DNA of 64,000 nt, taken from Sphingobacteriales bacterium. Lineage in GTDB: Bacteria; Bacteroidota; Bacteroidia; Sphingobacteriales; Sphingobacteriaceae. Below are positions 24,921-34,211 of this stretch, piece after piece (position 1 is the stretch's first letter; each line of letters opens with the position of its first letter). The DNA is taken from contig JACXVB010000006.1 in the NCBI GenBank assembly GCA_014763615.1, forward strand, positions 62,001 through 126,000. Direction: 5' to 3'. The notes below the pieces were generated by a model. The model searched no databases. It saw only the letters and a program-made list of their open reading frames with translations, and was not told where the DNA came from. A program made the position numbers and the translations under genes.

Positions 24921-27900
24921 ATGAAAGATTTAGATAAAGAATTTAAACCCTCAAGCTGGGCAGTAGAGAATAGAACGGCCATTTATGTGCTCACTATTAT
25001 GCTGTTAATTGCAGGTTATTTTACCTACAACAGCTTGCCAAAAGAGAATTTTCCGGAAATTTCTATCCCGAAAATTTATGTAACTACAGTTTATCCCGGA
25101 ACTTCTCCCGCAAATATGGAGAACTTGGTAACTAAGCAATTAGAGAAACAAATTAAATCTGCACAAGGATTAAAGAAAGTTACCTCTAATTCTTATCAAG
25201 ACTATTCTACCATAGTTGCAGAATTTAACACAAACGTAGATTTAAAAGTAGCCAAGCAAAGGATTAAAGATGCTGTTGATAAGGCAAAATCTGATTTACC
25301 AAGTGATTTGCCTAATGATCCGGATGTTTTGGATATCAATTTGTCTGATTTACCTATCATGTATCTCAATATTTCTGGCGATTACGATTTAAAAACGCTC
25401 AAAAAATATGCTGATGATTTAAAAGATAGGATAGAATCCTTACCCGAAATTTCTGGAGTCGATATCGTTGGTGCATTAGATCCAGAAATGCAGATCAATG
25501 TGGATTTGAATAAGATGAATGCCGCTCAGGTTTCATTTTTTGACATTCAGCAAGCAATTGGTTCTGAAAATATTTCAGCATCAGGCGGTACTGTGCCGAT
25601 GGATGGTGTGAGAAGAACCTTAAATATCAAAAAGGAATACAAATCAGCCGAAGAAATTGGAAACACCATCATTAGAACGCCAATGGGTGCTGCTATTTAT
25701 CTGAAGGATATCGCTAATGTAGTGGATGGTTTCAAAGATCAAGAATCATACGCCAGTCTTTATGGTAAGAACGTGATCACTTTAAATGTGAAAAAGCGTT
25801 CTGGTGAGAATTTGATTGAAGCTTCCGATAAAATCAGAGATATCATTTCTGAAATGAAGGCAAAACAATTCCCAGAAGGTTTAAAAATTGTTACAACTGG
25901 TGATCAATCAGATAAAACACGCGTAACCTTGCATGATTTAATCAATACCATCATCATTGGTTTCATCTTGGTTACCCTGATTTTGATGTTCTTCATGGGA
26001 ATTACCAATGCGCTTTTCGTGGCCTTGTCGGTTCCTTTGTCTATGTGTGTGGCTTTCTTAGTGATGCCAACGCTCGGTTTCACCATGAATATGATTGTGC
26101 TGTTCTCTTTCTTACTCGCATTGGGTATTGTGGTGGATGATGCCATTGTGGTGATTGAAAATACGCATCGTATTTTTGATAATGGTAAATTGGATATCAA
26201 ACATGCGGCTAAAATGGCAGCAGGAGAGGTGTTTTTACCTGTTTTCTCGGGCACCATGACTACCTTAGCACCATTTGTACCTTTAGCTTTCTGGCCAGGA
26301 ATTATTGGAGAATTTATGTTCTTCTTACCAATTACCTTAATCATCACTTTGCTTGCATCTCTGGTAGTGGCTTATATTATCAATCCTGTTTTTGCGGTTG
26401 ATTTTATGGAATCTCATGATCCGGATGAAGTTTATAAGCCTACTTTTGATAAGAAGGTAAAGAAAATGCTGACCTATTTGGGTATTGCTGCGGGAGTAAG
26501 TTACTTAGGTGCTATCGCTAAAATATTCCCTTTTGGTTTAGGTAATTTTGTAGTCTTTATTATCTTATTCTATTTACTGCAACATTTTGTATTAGAGAAG
26601 AGAATCAGAAAATTCCAAAGACATTCTTGGCCAAAAGTTCAACAGGCTTACGGACGCTTTTTAGATTGGGCATTGCATAGACCATTCACTATTCTGGGAA
26701 GTACTTTTGGATTATTGATTTTTTCAGTAATTCTAACTGGATTAATCCCGCCTAAGTTTGTGTTTTTCCCTTCTTCAGATCCAAACTTTGTGTATGTTTA
26801 TACCACATTGCCTGTAGGTACAGACCAAGCTTATACTAATCAAGTCACTAAAAAAATCGAAAAGCGAGTAACTGAAGTGGTGGATAGTTTAGGAAGTCAA
26901 AATGTATCCTCTATTATTTCTAACGTTACCGTTGGAGTAACTGATCCGCAAGATGAGGATCAAGGAAACTATCCGAATAGAAGTAAAGTAACCGTAGCCT
27001 TTAAGGAATTTGGAGAGCGTTCAGGCCGACCATCAACAGAATATTTAACTGCTATTAGAAATGCTGTTAAAGGTGTACCAGGAGCAGAAATTTCGGTCAC
27101 ACAAGAACAATCTGGGCCACCAACTGCCAAGCCCATCAGTATTGAAATTACTGGAGATAATTTAGATTCTTTGGTGAGTACTTCTATCAGATTAAAAAAT
27201 TATTTGGTTTCAAAAGATATTGGTGGAATTGAAGAGCTGAAATCAGATTTTCAAAATAATAAACCAGAGGTGGTTTTTGATATTGATAGAGAAAGAGCTA
27301 ACAGAGAAGGAATATCCAGCAGAACTATTGCAGGTTATTTAAGAACAGCACTTTATGGTCTCGAGGTTTCTAAATTTAGAGATTTGGATGAAGATTATCC
27401 AATTGATGTGAGAGCTGAAGAAGATCAAAGAAATAGTTTAGAAGCTTTAAGAAACTTGAAAGTAACTTATCGCGATATGGGCATGGGAGGTGCTATCAGA
27501 CAAGTTCCTATTTCCTCTTTTGCTAAAATTGACTATGTAAATACCTATGGCGGTATCAAGCGTAAGCAACAAAAAAGAATTATTATCCTTTCTTCTAATG
27601 TTTTAAGTGATTATAATGCTAACGATGTAGTAAAAAATATCGAAAGAGAACTGAGTAGTTTCAGAACTCCGGAGGGTGTGGTTGTGAAAATGGCTGGCGC
27701 ACAAGAAGAACAAGCTGAAACTGCTAATTTCTTAGGTTTAGCTTTAGGAGTAGCATTTTTCTTAATTCTCATTATTTTGGTGATTCAATTCAATTCTATA
27801 GGTAAGCCCATTATTATTTTGAGTGAGATTTTCTTCAGTATCATTGGTGTTTTATTAGGAATCACTATTTTCCACATGGAAATGTCTATTGTAATGATGG

Positions 27901-28295
27901 GAGTTGGGATTGTGGCTTTAGCTGGGATTGTAGTAAGAAACGGAATTTTATTGGTAGAATTTGCTGATTTAATGATGGCACAAGGAATGACCGCTTATGA
28001 CGCTGTTTTAGAAGCTGGAAGAACACGTATGACACCAGTTTTATTAACTGCCACAGCTACCATGTTAGGTTTAATTCCGTTAGCGGTGGGATTAAACTTA
28101 GATTTTGCGGCTTTATTAAATACCGGAAATCCTCATATTTATTTTGGAGGTGATAACGTAGCTTTCTGGGGGCCTTTATCATGGACCATGATTTTTGGTC
28201 TAAGTTTCGCTACCTTTTTAACCTTAGTTTTAGTGCCTTCTATGTACTTAATAAGAATAAAACTAAAAGCCAGATTTTCAAAAGCAAAAGCCTAA
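24921..28295 (+). CDS. AcrB-type RND multidrug efflux transporter
   Basis: A 1124-residue inner-membrane proton-driven pump with 12 membrane helices and two large periplasmic loops. The proton-relay aspartates are in GIVVDDAIVVIENTHRIF (helix 4), and the second half repeats the fold (MMGVGIVALAGIVVRNGILLVEFADL). AcrB is about 1050 residues; the extra length is mainly the cytoplasmic segment between helices 6 and 7 (around 495-560) and a short hydrophilic start. Drugs or detergents are the likely substrates, as no metal-binding signature is seen. Last gene of tetR-tolC-MFP-RND, with a terminator at 28318-28354. Confidence 0.94.
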   Translation: MKDLDKEFKPSSWAVENRTAIYVLTIMLLIAGYFTYNSLPKENFPEISIPKIYVTTVYPGTSPANMENLVTKQLEKQIKSAQGLKKVTSNSYQDYSTIVAEFNTNVDLKVAKQRIKDAVDKAKSDLPSDLPNDPDVLDINLSDLPIMYLNISGDYDLKTLKKYADDLKDRIESLPEISGVDIVGALDPEMQINVDLNKMNAAQVSFFDIQQAIGSENISASGGTVPMDGVRRTLNIKKEYKSAEEIGNTIIRTPMGAAIYLKDIANVVDGFKDQESYASLYGKNVITLNVKKRSGENLIEASDKIRDIISEMKAKQFPEGLKIVTTGDQSDKTRVTLHDLINTIIIGFILVTLILMFFMGITNALFVALSVPLSMCVAFLVMPTLGFTMNMIVLFSFLLALGIVVDDAIVVIENTHRIFDNGKLDIKHAAKMAAGEVFLPVFSGTMTTLAPFVPLAFWPGIIGEFMFFLPITLIITLLASLVVAYIINPVFAVDFMESHDPDEVYKPTFDKKVKKMLTYLGIAAGVSYLGAIAKIFPFGLGNFVVFIILFYLLQHFVLEKRIRKFQRHSWPKVQQAYGRFLDWALHRPFTILGSTFGLLIFSVILTGLIPPKFVFFPSSDPNFVYVYTTLPVGTDQAYTNQVTKKIEKRVTEVVDSLGSQNVSSIISNVTVGVTDPQDEDQGNYPNRSKVTVAFKEFGERSGRPSTEYLTAIRNAVKGVPGAEISVTQEQSGPPTAKPISIEITGDNLDSLVSTSIRLKNYLVSKDIGGIEELKSDFQNNKPEVVFDIDRERANREGISSRTIAGYLRTALYGLEVSKFRDLDEDYPIDVRAEEDQRNSLEALRNLKVTYRDMGMGGAIRQVPISSFAKIDYVNTYGGIKRKQQKRIIILSSNVLSDYNANDVVKNIERELSSFRTPEGVVVKMAGAQEEQAETANFLGLALGVAFFLILIILVIQFNSIGKPIIILSEIFFSIIGVLLGITIFHMEMSIVMMGVGIVALAGIVVRNGILLVEFADLMMAQGMTAYDAVLEAGRTRMTPVLLTATATMLGLIPLAVGLNLDFAALLNTGNPHIYFGGDNVAFWGPLSWTMIFGLSFATFLTLVLVPSMYLIRIKLKARFSKAKA

Positions 28296-28317
28296 AATAG
28301 ACCCTATACTAATTAAT

Positions 28318-28354
28318 AAAAAAAGCCATTCTGAAACTCAGAATGGCTTTTTTA
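28318..28354. terminator. Bidirectional terminator between the RND operon and clpB
   Basis: A 15-bp perfect stem (AAAAAGCCATTCTGA with its complement at 28338-28352), a 3-base loop, and A/T runs on both sides, between convergent stop codons. Confidence 0.93.
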
Positions 28355-28369
28355 TGATTGAAATTACTT

Positions 28370-30976
28370 TTAAACGAGTTCTTTCTCTGTATTGATAAAT
28401 ACAAATTGATGATCAAAAACATCTAATTTTATTTTACTATCTCTATCCACTGTTCCGGCTAAAATTTGCTTAGAAAGCTCATTTAAAATTCTTTTTTGGA
28501 TGACTCTTTTTAATGGACGAGCACCAAATTGAGGGTCGTAGCCTAACTCTGCTAACCAATCTAAAGCTTCGGCAGAGGCTTCAATGCTGATGCCCATTTC
28601 TGCTAGAGATTTTTGAACGCCTTTAAATTGTAAATTTACGATGTCTCTAATTTCTTCTCTATTTAGAGGAGTAAACATGATGATTTCATCAATTCTATTT
28701 AAAAATTCAGGACGAATAGATTTTTTCAATAGCTCAAAAACCTCAGATTTTGTTTTTGCAATTAAGCTATCGCGATTATCATCTTCCAATTTACTGAAGT
28801 TTTCCTGAATCAAATGCGAACCAATATTAGAGGTCATGATAATGATGGTATTTTTGAAATTTACCATTCTGCCTTTGTTATCAGTTAATCGTCCATCATC
28901 TAAAACCTGTAAAAGGATATTAAATACATCTGGATGCGCTTTTTCGATTTCATCTAAAAGAATAACAGAATAAGGTTTTCTTCTTACGGCTTCTGTTAAC
29001 TGTCCGCCTTCATCATAACCCACATATCCCGGAGGCGCACCAATCAATCTTGAAACGGCATGTCGCTCTTGGTATTCACTCATATCAATCCTTACCATGC
29101 TGTGCTCATCATTAAACAGAAATTCTGCTAAAGCTTTGGCTAACTCTGTTTTACCTACACCAGTAGTTCCTAAGAAAATGAACGAACCAATGGGTTTTCT
29201 TTGGTCGCTTAAACCTGCTCTTGATCTACGAATCGCATCAGCAAGTGCTTCTATCGCCTCAGACTGACCAGCAACTCTTTTGTGTAGCTCATCTTCTAAA
29301 TGCAATAATTTTTCGCGTTCACTAGCGATTAATTTGGTTACCGGAATACCTGTCCAACGGGCCACCACACCTGCAATATCCTCAGAAGTTACTTCTTCTT
29401 TTAACATTCTAGAATCAGAAGTTTTACTTTCTAATTCTGCTTTTAATCGGTCAACTTCTTCTTGCGTTTCTTTAATTCTTCCGTAACGAATTTCCGCTAC
29501 CTTACCGTAATCGCCTGCTCTTTCAGCTTGTTCTGCTTCTAATTTTAAATCTTCAATTTGCTCTACTTTGGCATTTACAGCATCTACTAAATCTTTTTCA
29601 CCTTGCCATTTTGCTTTCAAATCGTCTCTTTCAGCGCTTAAATCGGCGATTTCTTTGGATAAATCAGCTACCTTCTTTTCATCCTTTTCTCTTTTGATGG
29701 CTTCACGCTCAATTTCTAACTGCATGATTTTTCTATCCAATTCATCCACCACTTCTGGAACAGAATCCATCTCCATTCTTAGTTTTGAAGCAGCCTCATC
29801 CATTAAATCAATGGCTTTATCAGGTAAAAATCGGTCTGAAATATATCGTTGAGAAAGTTCTACCGCAGAAATAATGGCTTCATCTCTAATGGTTACCTTG
29901 TGATGAGTTTCGTAACGTTCTTTTAATCCTCTTAAGATGGAGATGGCATCTTGAGTATCGGGTTCATCTACCAAAACCTTTTGAAAACGACGTTCTAAAG
30001 CTTTATCCTTTTCTAAATATTTTTGGTATTCGTTTAAAGTAGTTGCACCAATAGCTCTCAACTCGCCTCTGGCTAAAGCTGGTTTTAGGATATTTGCGGC
30101 ATCCATGGCGCCTTCGCCACCGCCCGCACCCACTAAAGTGTGAATTTCATCGATAAATAAAATAGTCTCTCCATCGCTATCAGAAACTTCTTTTACTACG
30201 GCTTTTAAGCGTTCTTCAAATTCTCCTTTATATTTTGCTCCGGCTATCAAAGCCCCCATATCTAAGGAATAAACTACCTTAGATTTTAAGTTTTCAGGTA
30301 CATCGCCTTTGATAATTCTAAAGGCAATACCTTCTGCTATGGCAGTTTTACCCACACCAGGCTCTCCAATTAAAATGGGATTATTTTTAGTTCTTCTGGA
30401 TAAAATCTGAATAACACGGCGAATTTCTTCATCACGACCAATGACCGGATCTAACTTTCCAGATTCGGCATATTCATTTAGGTTTCGAGCATATTTATTT
30501 AAAGCTTGATAAGTAGCTTCTGCATTTTGATCTGTTACTTTGGCATCGCCACGTAAATCTTTAATCGCTTTTTTAAGGTCTTTTTCGGTAACGCCTTGAT
30601 CTTTTAAAAGTGCAGCGGTTTTATCGCCTGAGGCTAAAATCCCTAATAAAATATGCTCTACAGAGACAAACTCATCTTTAAATTCTTTTAAAAAAGATTG
30701 CGCTTTTTGTAGCGTAGTGTTTGCGGTATTAGACAGATAAACATTGCTGCCACTTACTTTTGGGAAGCTATTGATTTGCTCGTCTAATGATTCATTTAAT
30801 CTGTTGATGTTTACATTCAGTTTCTTTAATAGATAACCTACTACATTTTCATCCACAGCGATTAAGCCTTTTAAAATGTGTGCATTTTCTATGGCTTGTT
30901 GTTGAAATCCTAAAGTGATTTCTGAAGCCTTCTGTACGGCTTCTTGTGCTTTTATAGTGAAATTGTTAAAGTTCAT
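28370..30976 (-). CDS. clpB: ATP-dependent chaperone ClpB
   Basis: An 868-residue Hsp100 disaggregase that extracts proteins from aggregates together with DnaK. Order: N-terminal Clp repeat domain (1-145, [12 protein letters not shown]), first AAA+ domain with Walker [14 protein letters not shown] near 205, a coiled-coil middle domain (about 410-525, [23 protein letters not shown]) specific to ClpB, and a second AAA+ domain with [14 protein letters not shown] near 605. Length is standard. It has an unusually good Shine-Dalgarno, GGAGGA at 30985-30990, eight bases before the ATG. Monocistronic. Confidence 0.98.
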   Translation of the reverse strand: MNFNNFTIKAQEAVQKASEITLGFQQQAIENAHILKGLIAVDENVVGYLLKKLNVNINRLNESLDEQINSFPKVSGSNVYLSNTANTTLQKAQSFLKEFKDEFVSVEHILLGILASGDKTAALLKDQGVTEKDLKKAIKDLRGDAKVTDQNAEATYQALNKYARNLNEYAESGKLDPVIGRDEEIRRVIQILSRRTKNNPILIGEPGVGKTAIAEGIAFRIIKGDVPENLKSKVVYSLDMGALIAGAKYKGEFEERLKAVVKEVSDSDGETILFIDEIHTLVGAGGGEGAMDAANILKPALARGELRAIGATTLNEYQKYLEKDKALERRFQKVLVDEPDTQDAISILRGLKERYETHHKVTIRDEAIISAVELSQRYISDRFLPDKAIDLMDEAASKLRMEMDSVPEVVDELDRKIMQLEIEREAIKREKDEKKVADLSKEIADLSAERDDLKAKWQGEKDLVDAVNAKVEQIEDLKLEAEQAERAGDYGKVAEIRYGRIKETQEEVDRLKAELESKTSDSRMLKEEVTSEDIAGVVARWTGIPVTKLIASEREKLLHLEDELHKRVAGQSEAIEALADAIRRSRAGLSDQRKPIGSFIFLGTTGVGKTELAKALAEFLFNDEHSMVRIDMSEYQERHAVSRLIGAPPGYVGYDEGGQLTEAVRRKPYSVILLDEIEKAHPDVFNILLQVLDDGRLTDNKGRMVNFKNTIIIMTSNIGSHLIQENFSKLEDDNRDSLIAKTKSEVFELLKKSIRPEFLNRIDEIIMFTPLNREEIRDIVNLQFKGVQKSLAEMGISIEASAEALDWLAELGYDPQFGARPLKRVIQKRILNELSKQILAGTVDRDSKIKLDVFDHQFVFINTEKELV

Positions 30977-30984
30977 GATATTGT

Positions 30985-30990
30985 TCCTCC
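30985..30990 (-). promoter_or_regulatory. Strong Shine-Dalgarno of clpB
   Basis: The minus strand reads GGAGGA, then eight bases, then the clpB ATG. Nearly all other genes in the window have no recognisable Shine-Dalgarno, as is usual in Bacteroidota, so this one stands out. Confidence 0.65.
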
Positions 30991-31116
30991 GTAGTAGTTA
31001 CTCAAAAACTCAACCAGTGTAGTTCTTGAGGTTTATTCGGAAAAAATGGCTTGAAATGCTATATTATAGCGACTTTTTGGCTGATGAGTTTAAAAATCAC
31101 TGCTATAATTTCTGTT

Positions 31117-31530
31117 TTATCGGGTGGATAAATGGTAATAGGCAAAGAAAGAATAAGCATATCTTAAAACTTCAGCGCCGAGCAAAATAAAAAACCATTG
31201 ATTCTGAAATTGGCTTGTGGATACTAAATTTTGAAATCCAAAATGATAGAGAAGGTAGCTGATGAAATCAAAACTAAAATAAAGGAAAGTAACTCTGAAT
31301 GGGATAAGTATAAAACTGATGGTTAAGCCGGACTTTTTTTTAAGCAGGAGTAAAATGCCAGAAAGTAGAAAAAGAAATAGCACCAAAACCTCCCATAATG
31401 CGGCAGCTTTTTGTCCCATTGAAAAATAGGAATAGCTTAAATTTTGTTGTAGATATTGAAATTTTGGAGTGATGAAAATGAAGAAAGTTAAGACATCACA
31501 ACATCCAAAAAATCTTAATATCCATTTCAT
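31117..31530 (-). CDS. Hypothetical four-helix membrane protein
   Basis: A 137-residue protein I do not recognise. It has about four hydrophobic segments (FFGCCDVLTFFIFI near 8-21; LWEVLVLFLFLLSGILLLL near 45-63; TISFILIPFRVTFLYFSFDFISYLL; FFILLGAEVLRYAYSFFAYY), short loops and a basic end, so it is an inner-membrane protein. Its ATG directly follows the stop of the SRPBCC gene (TAAATG), indicating a shared transcript with pyrE and translational coupling. Confidence 0.7.
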   Translation of the reverse strand: MKWILRFFGCCDVLTFFIFITPKFQYLQQNLSYSYFSMGQKAAALWEVLVLFLFLLSGILLLLKKKSGLTISFILIPFRVTFLYFSFDFISYLLYHFGFQNLVSTSQFQNQWFFILLGAEVLRYAYSFFAYYHLSTR

Positions 31531-31926
31531 TTAAGCCAAAGCTTTCAACAAGGCGGTAGTTTGATGATCTACTAGTTTTTGTAGCGGTCCGCTTGCTAGC
31601 ATTTTCATCATCATATTTAAATCGGCAGAAACGGTGAGGGTAGCAGAGGTCTCTGAACCTAAACTTTCTAAAGTCCACTTCATATCTATTGCAAAAGGAG
31701 CTTCTTCTGCCGGAACAATATGGATTTCTTTATTTTCTATGCGCTCAGAAACTTTTAAAGTCAATTTCGCCATATTTTGGATGGTGAATCTGGCTTCATC
31801 TGCTGTGCTGCTCCAATTGTAAATATTTTCTGGCATCAATTGCTGATGATGATTTAAATCAGCCAAAAATTGAAATACTTTATCAATTGAAGATGGAATA
31901 TTGATGGTACTTTGAAAAACGGTCAT
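31531..31926 (-). CDS. SRPBCC-superfamily (START-like) protein
   Basis: A 131-residue single-domain protein opening TVFQSTINIPSSIDKVFQFLADLNHHQQLMPENI, the typical first strand and helix of SRPBCC/polyketide-cyclase-like proteins that bind hydrophobic ligands. No catalytic residues can be assigned. It lies three bases after pyrE and abuts the next membrane protein gene, so all three are probably co-transcribed. Confidence 0.8.
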   Translation of the reverse strand: MTVFQSTINIPSSIDKVFQFLADLNHHQQLMPENIYNWSSTADEARFTIQNMAKLTLKVSERIENKEIHIVPAEEAPFAIDMKWTLESLGSETSATLTVSADLNMMMKMLASGPLQKLVDHQTTALLKALA

Positions 31927-31929
31927 GAT

Positions 31930-32589
31930 TTATTTGCTTTGTTCTAATTGCTGGCCCCATTCAGATGGGTTTCTTCTCCAATCTGATAATAAATCTACAT
32001 CATTTTCAGTAATAAATTGATGCTCTGCGGCATAATCTATCAAGGCTGAATAATTAGAAAGTGTAGAAAAGCGGCATTTAGCGGTATTAAAATTCTCTTG
32101 TGCAATTTCAAAACCATAAGAAAAAATAGCTACTAAGCCAGCAACTTCATAACCTGCATCGCGTAAAGCATGAACGGCTTGTAAACTACTTTTACCAGTA
32201 GAAATTAAATCTTCTACAATCACCACTCTTTGCCCGGCATTAATTTCTCCTTCAATTAAACTTTGTGTGCCGTGTTCTTTAGCTTTAGACCTTACATAAA
32301 TAAAAGGTAAGCCTAATTCTTGTGCTACCAAGGCGCCTTGTGGAATTCCGGCTGTGGCCACACCCGCAATTACACTTACAGAGCCATATTCTTCTTGAAT
32401 TAACTCAGAAAGTTTTTGACGGATGTAAGTTCTGATAGCAGGATGGGAGAGCGTAATTCTGTTATCACAATAGATTGGCGATTTCCAACCCGATGCCCAA
32501 GTAAATGGATTAGCAGGTTGTAATTTAATTGCTTTAATTTGCAACAAAAATTCAGCAATTTTCTGTTCAATCTCACTTTTGTTGTACAT
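31930..32589 (-). CDS. pyrE: Orotate phosphoribosyltransferase
   Basis: A 219-residue pyrimidine-synthesis enzyme joining orotate with PRPP to make OMP. The opening MYNKSEIEQKIAEFLLQIKAI, NPFTWASGWKSPIYCDNR, and the PRPP-binding loop VVIVEDLISTGKSSLQAV near 118-135 are diagnostic; YVRSKAKEHGTQ is the catalytic loop. The start codon overlaps that of the divergent Nudix gene on the other strand (shared CATG at 32587-32590), so its promoter must lie inside that gene; TATTTTTG at 32594-32601 is the likely -7 element, implying a nearly leaderless mRNA. Confidence 0.97.
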   Translation of the reverse strand: MYNKSEIEQKIAEFLLQIKAIKLQPANPFTWASGWKSPIYCDNRITLSHPAIRTYIRQKLSELIQEEYGSVSVIAGVATAGIPQGALVAQELGLPFIYVRSKAKEHGTQSLIEGEINAGQRVVIVEDLISTGKSSLQAVHALRDAGYEVAGLVAIFSYGFEIAQENFNTAKCRFSTLSNYSALIDYAAEHQFITENDVDLLSDWRRNPSEWGQQLEQSK

Positions 32590-33187
32590 GGCTCAAAAAT
32601 ACAATATTTATATCAACGAAAAATCCCTATTTATAGTTAATTTTCTTCCTAAAGACGTGGGAGAGCATCAACGAATTGAGGCTCAGGATTTTGATTTTTT
32701 AAATTTTTATCATTCTCTAAATGATCATCCTGAATCTACTTTTTACCTCGTCACAGAGGATGTGAAGGCTTGTTTTAAGGCGATTAAGCGGAAAATTAGG
32801 GTTATTGAAGCCGCTGGAGGATTGGTGAAAAGTGAGCTAAACAAATACTTGTTTATCAAGAGAAATGGAAAATGGGATCTTCCAAAAGGAAAATTAGAAG
32901 AAAACGAAAAGAGGAAGGATGCAGCGGTAAGAGAGGTAGAAGAAGAATGCGGAATTAAGATTAAAAAGCTGGGTAAAAAGCTTTTAAAAACCTACCATGT
33001 TTATGAGATTAAAGGAAAAGTTGTTTTAAAGGTTTCGCATTGGTATGCGATGGAAGCGAAATCTAATCAGAAACTCATTCCGCAAACGGAAGAAGGAATT
33101 ACCGAAGTAAAATGGTTTAGCAAAAATGATTGGAATATTATCAGATCAAACACTTATGCCAATATTTTGGATGTGTTAAACGGGTAA
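32588..33187 (+). CDS. Nudix hydrolase
   Basis: A 199-residue protein from ATG 32588. An N-terminal domain of about 75 residues (TFYLVTEDVKACFKAIKRKIRVIEAAGGLV) precedes the Nudix fold; the Nudix box is complete: GKLEENEKRKDAAV then REVEEECGI, fitting Gx5Ex7REVxEExGI. LPKGK is intact. These enzymes hydrolyse nucleoside diphosphates linked to another moiety; the substrate is not predictable. Its start codon overlaps that of pyrE on the opposite strand, and its stop abuts coaD's (33187/33188). Confidence 0.92.
   Translation: MAQKYNIYINEKSLFIVNFLPKDVGEHQRIEAQDFDFLNFYHSLNDHPESTFYLVTEDVKACFKAIKRKIRVIEAAGGLVKSELNKYLFIKRNGKWDLPKGKLEENEKRKDAAVREVEEECGIKIKKLGKKLLKTYHVYEIKGKVVLKVSHWYAMEAKSNQKLIPQTEEGITEVKWFSKNDWNIIRSNTYANILDVLNG
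32594..32601 (-). promoter_or_regulatory. -7 element (TATTTTTG) of pyrE inside the Nudix gene
   Basis: The minus strand reads TATTTTTG, four bases before the pyrE ATG. If used, transcription would start at or within a few bases of the start codon. No -33 TTG at the usual distance. Confidence 0.4.
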
Positions 33188-33652
33188 TTATTTCAAAAAA
33201 GCTAAGGCCGCAGAGGGAACAAACTGTGCTACATCTCCACCATAACGCAAAATGTCTCTAACAATAGTTGAGCTGATAGAAGAATAGCCAGGTTTACTCA
33301 ATATAAAAATTGACTCTATTTCTGGAATTAAAGCATGATTCATTTGTGCAATGGCTTTTTCGTATTCAAAATCAGAAACAGTTCTGATACCCCTAATCAT
33401 GTAAGAAGCACCAATACTTTTACAAAAATTTACCGTTAAGCCTTCATAAGTAACCATTTCTAGCTTTTCTTCACCTTTAAAAACAGCCGAAATCATTTCT
33501 AACCTTTTATCAACACTTAATAAAGATTTTTTACTACTATTTACACCAATTCCAACATAAATCTTACCAAAAAGTGGCATAGAACGTTTAAGAATATCTA
33601 CGTGGGCTTTAGTGATGGGATCAAAAGAACCTGGAAAAAGTGCTATTTTCAT
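33188..33652 (-). CDS. coaD: Phosphopantetheine adenylyltransferase
   Basis: A 154-residue enzyme of coenzyme A synthesis that adenylates 4'-phosphopantetheine. The opening MKIALFPGSFDPITKAHVDIL has the T/HxGH-type nucleotide-binding site (His18 in TKAH), and the C-terminal YSSISSTIVRDIL is the ISSTxVR adenylate-binding motif. RGIRTVSDFEYE is conserved. It follows rsmD by 25 bases in the order DUF3822 - rsmD - coaD. Confidence 0.97.
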   Translation of the reverse strand: MKIALFPGSFDPITKAHVDILKRSMPLFGKIYVGIGVNSSKKSLLSVDKRLEMISAVFKGEEKLEMVTYEGLTVNFCKSIGASYMIRGIRTVSDFEYEKAIAQMNHALIPEIESIFILSKPGYSSISSTIVRDILRYGGDVAQFVPSAALAFLK

Positions 33653-33677
33653 GGTGTTTTTTTGTTAAAATTAAGAT

Positions 33678-34211
33678 TTAATTGCCAAAGAAGCTGAAAG
33701 ATGAATAACCATATTTTCTTTTTTCTTTGAAATTCGGATGTCTGGATAGGTCTTGCATGCTTTGATGCTCAACAATTAAAACACCATCAGGAAGTAGCAA
33801 ATCTTTTTCAAAAACAATTTGCGGTAATTCTGGAATTCTACTTAAATCATAAGGAGGATCTGCAAAAATCAAGTCGAATTTTTCTGTTTCTTGATTTAAA
33901 AATTTAAAAACATCCGTTTTTACCGCTTTAATTTGTGGTAGATGTTGTTCTTCGGCAGTTTTCTTTAAAAACTGGTAACAGCCAAAGTTTTTATCTACGG
34001 AAGTAATGTGTTTGGCGTTTCTGGAAGCAAATTCTAAACTAATATTTCCTGTACCACTAAATAAATCAAGGATTTTAAGATGCTCTAAATTATATTGGTT
34101 TTGTAAGATGTTAAATAAGGCCTCTTTGGCTAAATCTGTAGTTGGCCTTACAGGTAAATTTTTTGGCGGATGAAACCTCATGCCTTTTAATTTTCCTCCA
34201 ATTATTCGCAT
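33678..34211 (-). CDS. rsmD: 16S rRNA (guanine966-N2)-methyltransferase
   Basis: A 177-residue SAM-dependent rRNA methyltransferase. MRIIGGKLKGMRFHPPKNLPVRPTTD is the typical opening; DLFSGTGNISLEFASR is the SAM-binding motif, and LIFADPPYDL is the N-methyltransferase catalytic motif (DPPY). Its start overlaps the end of the DUF3822 gene by ten bases. Pairing with coaD is common in bacteria. Confidence 0.95.
   Translation of the reverse strand: MRIIGGKLKGMRFHPPKNLPVRPTTDLAKEALFNILQNQYNLEHLKILDLFSGTGNISLEFASRNAKHITSVDKNFGCYQFLKKTAEEQHLPQIKAVKTDVFKFLNQETEKFDLIFADPPYDLSRIPELPQIVFEKDLLLPDGVLIVEHQSMQDLSRHPNFKEKRKYGYSSFSFFGN

Noticed and set aside
25904-26347. Minus-strand frame of 147 codons inside the RND pump gene
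   Set aside because: Antisense to a well conserved RND transporter; its composition follows from the membrane-helix codons on the other strand.
29280-29852. Ser-rich plus-strand frames inside clpB
   Set aside because: Antisense to the ClpB middle domain; Ser-rich content comes from complementing Glu/Lys codons.
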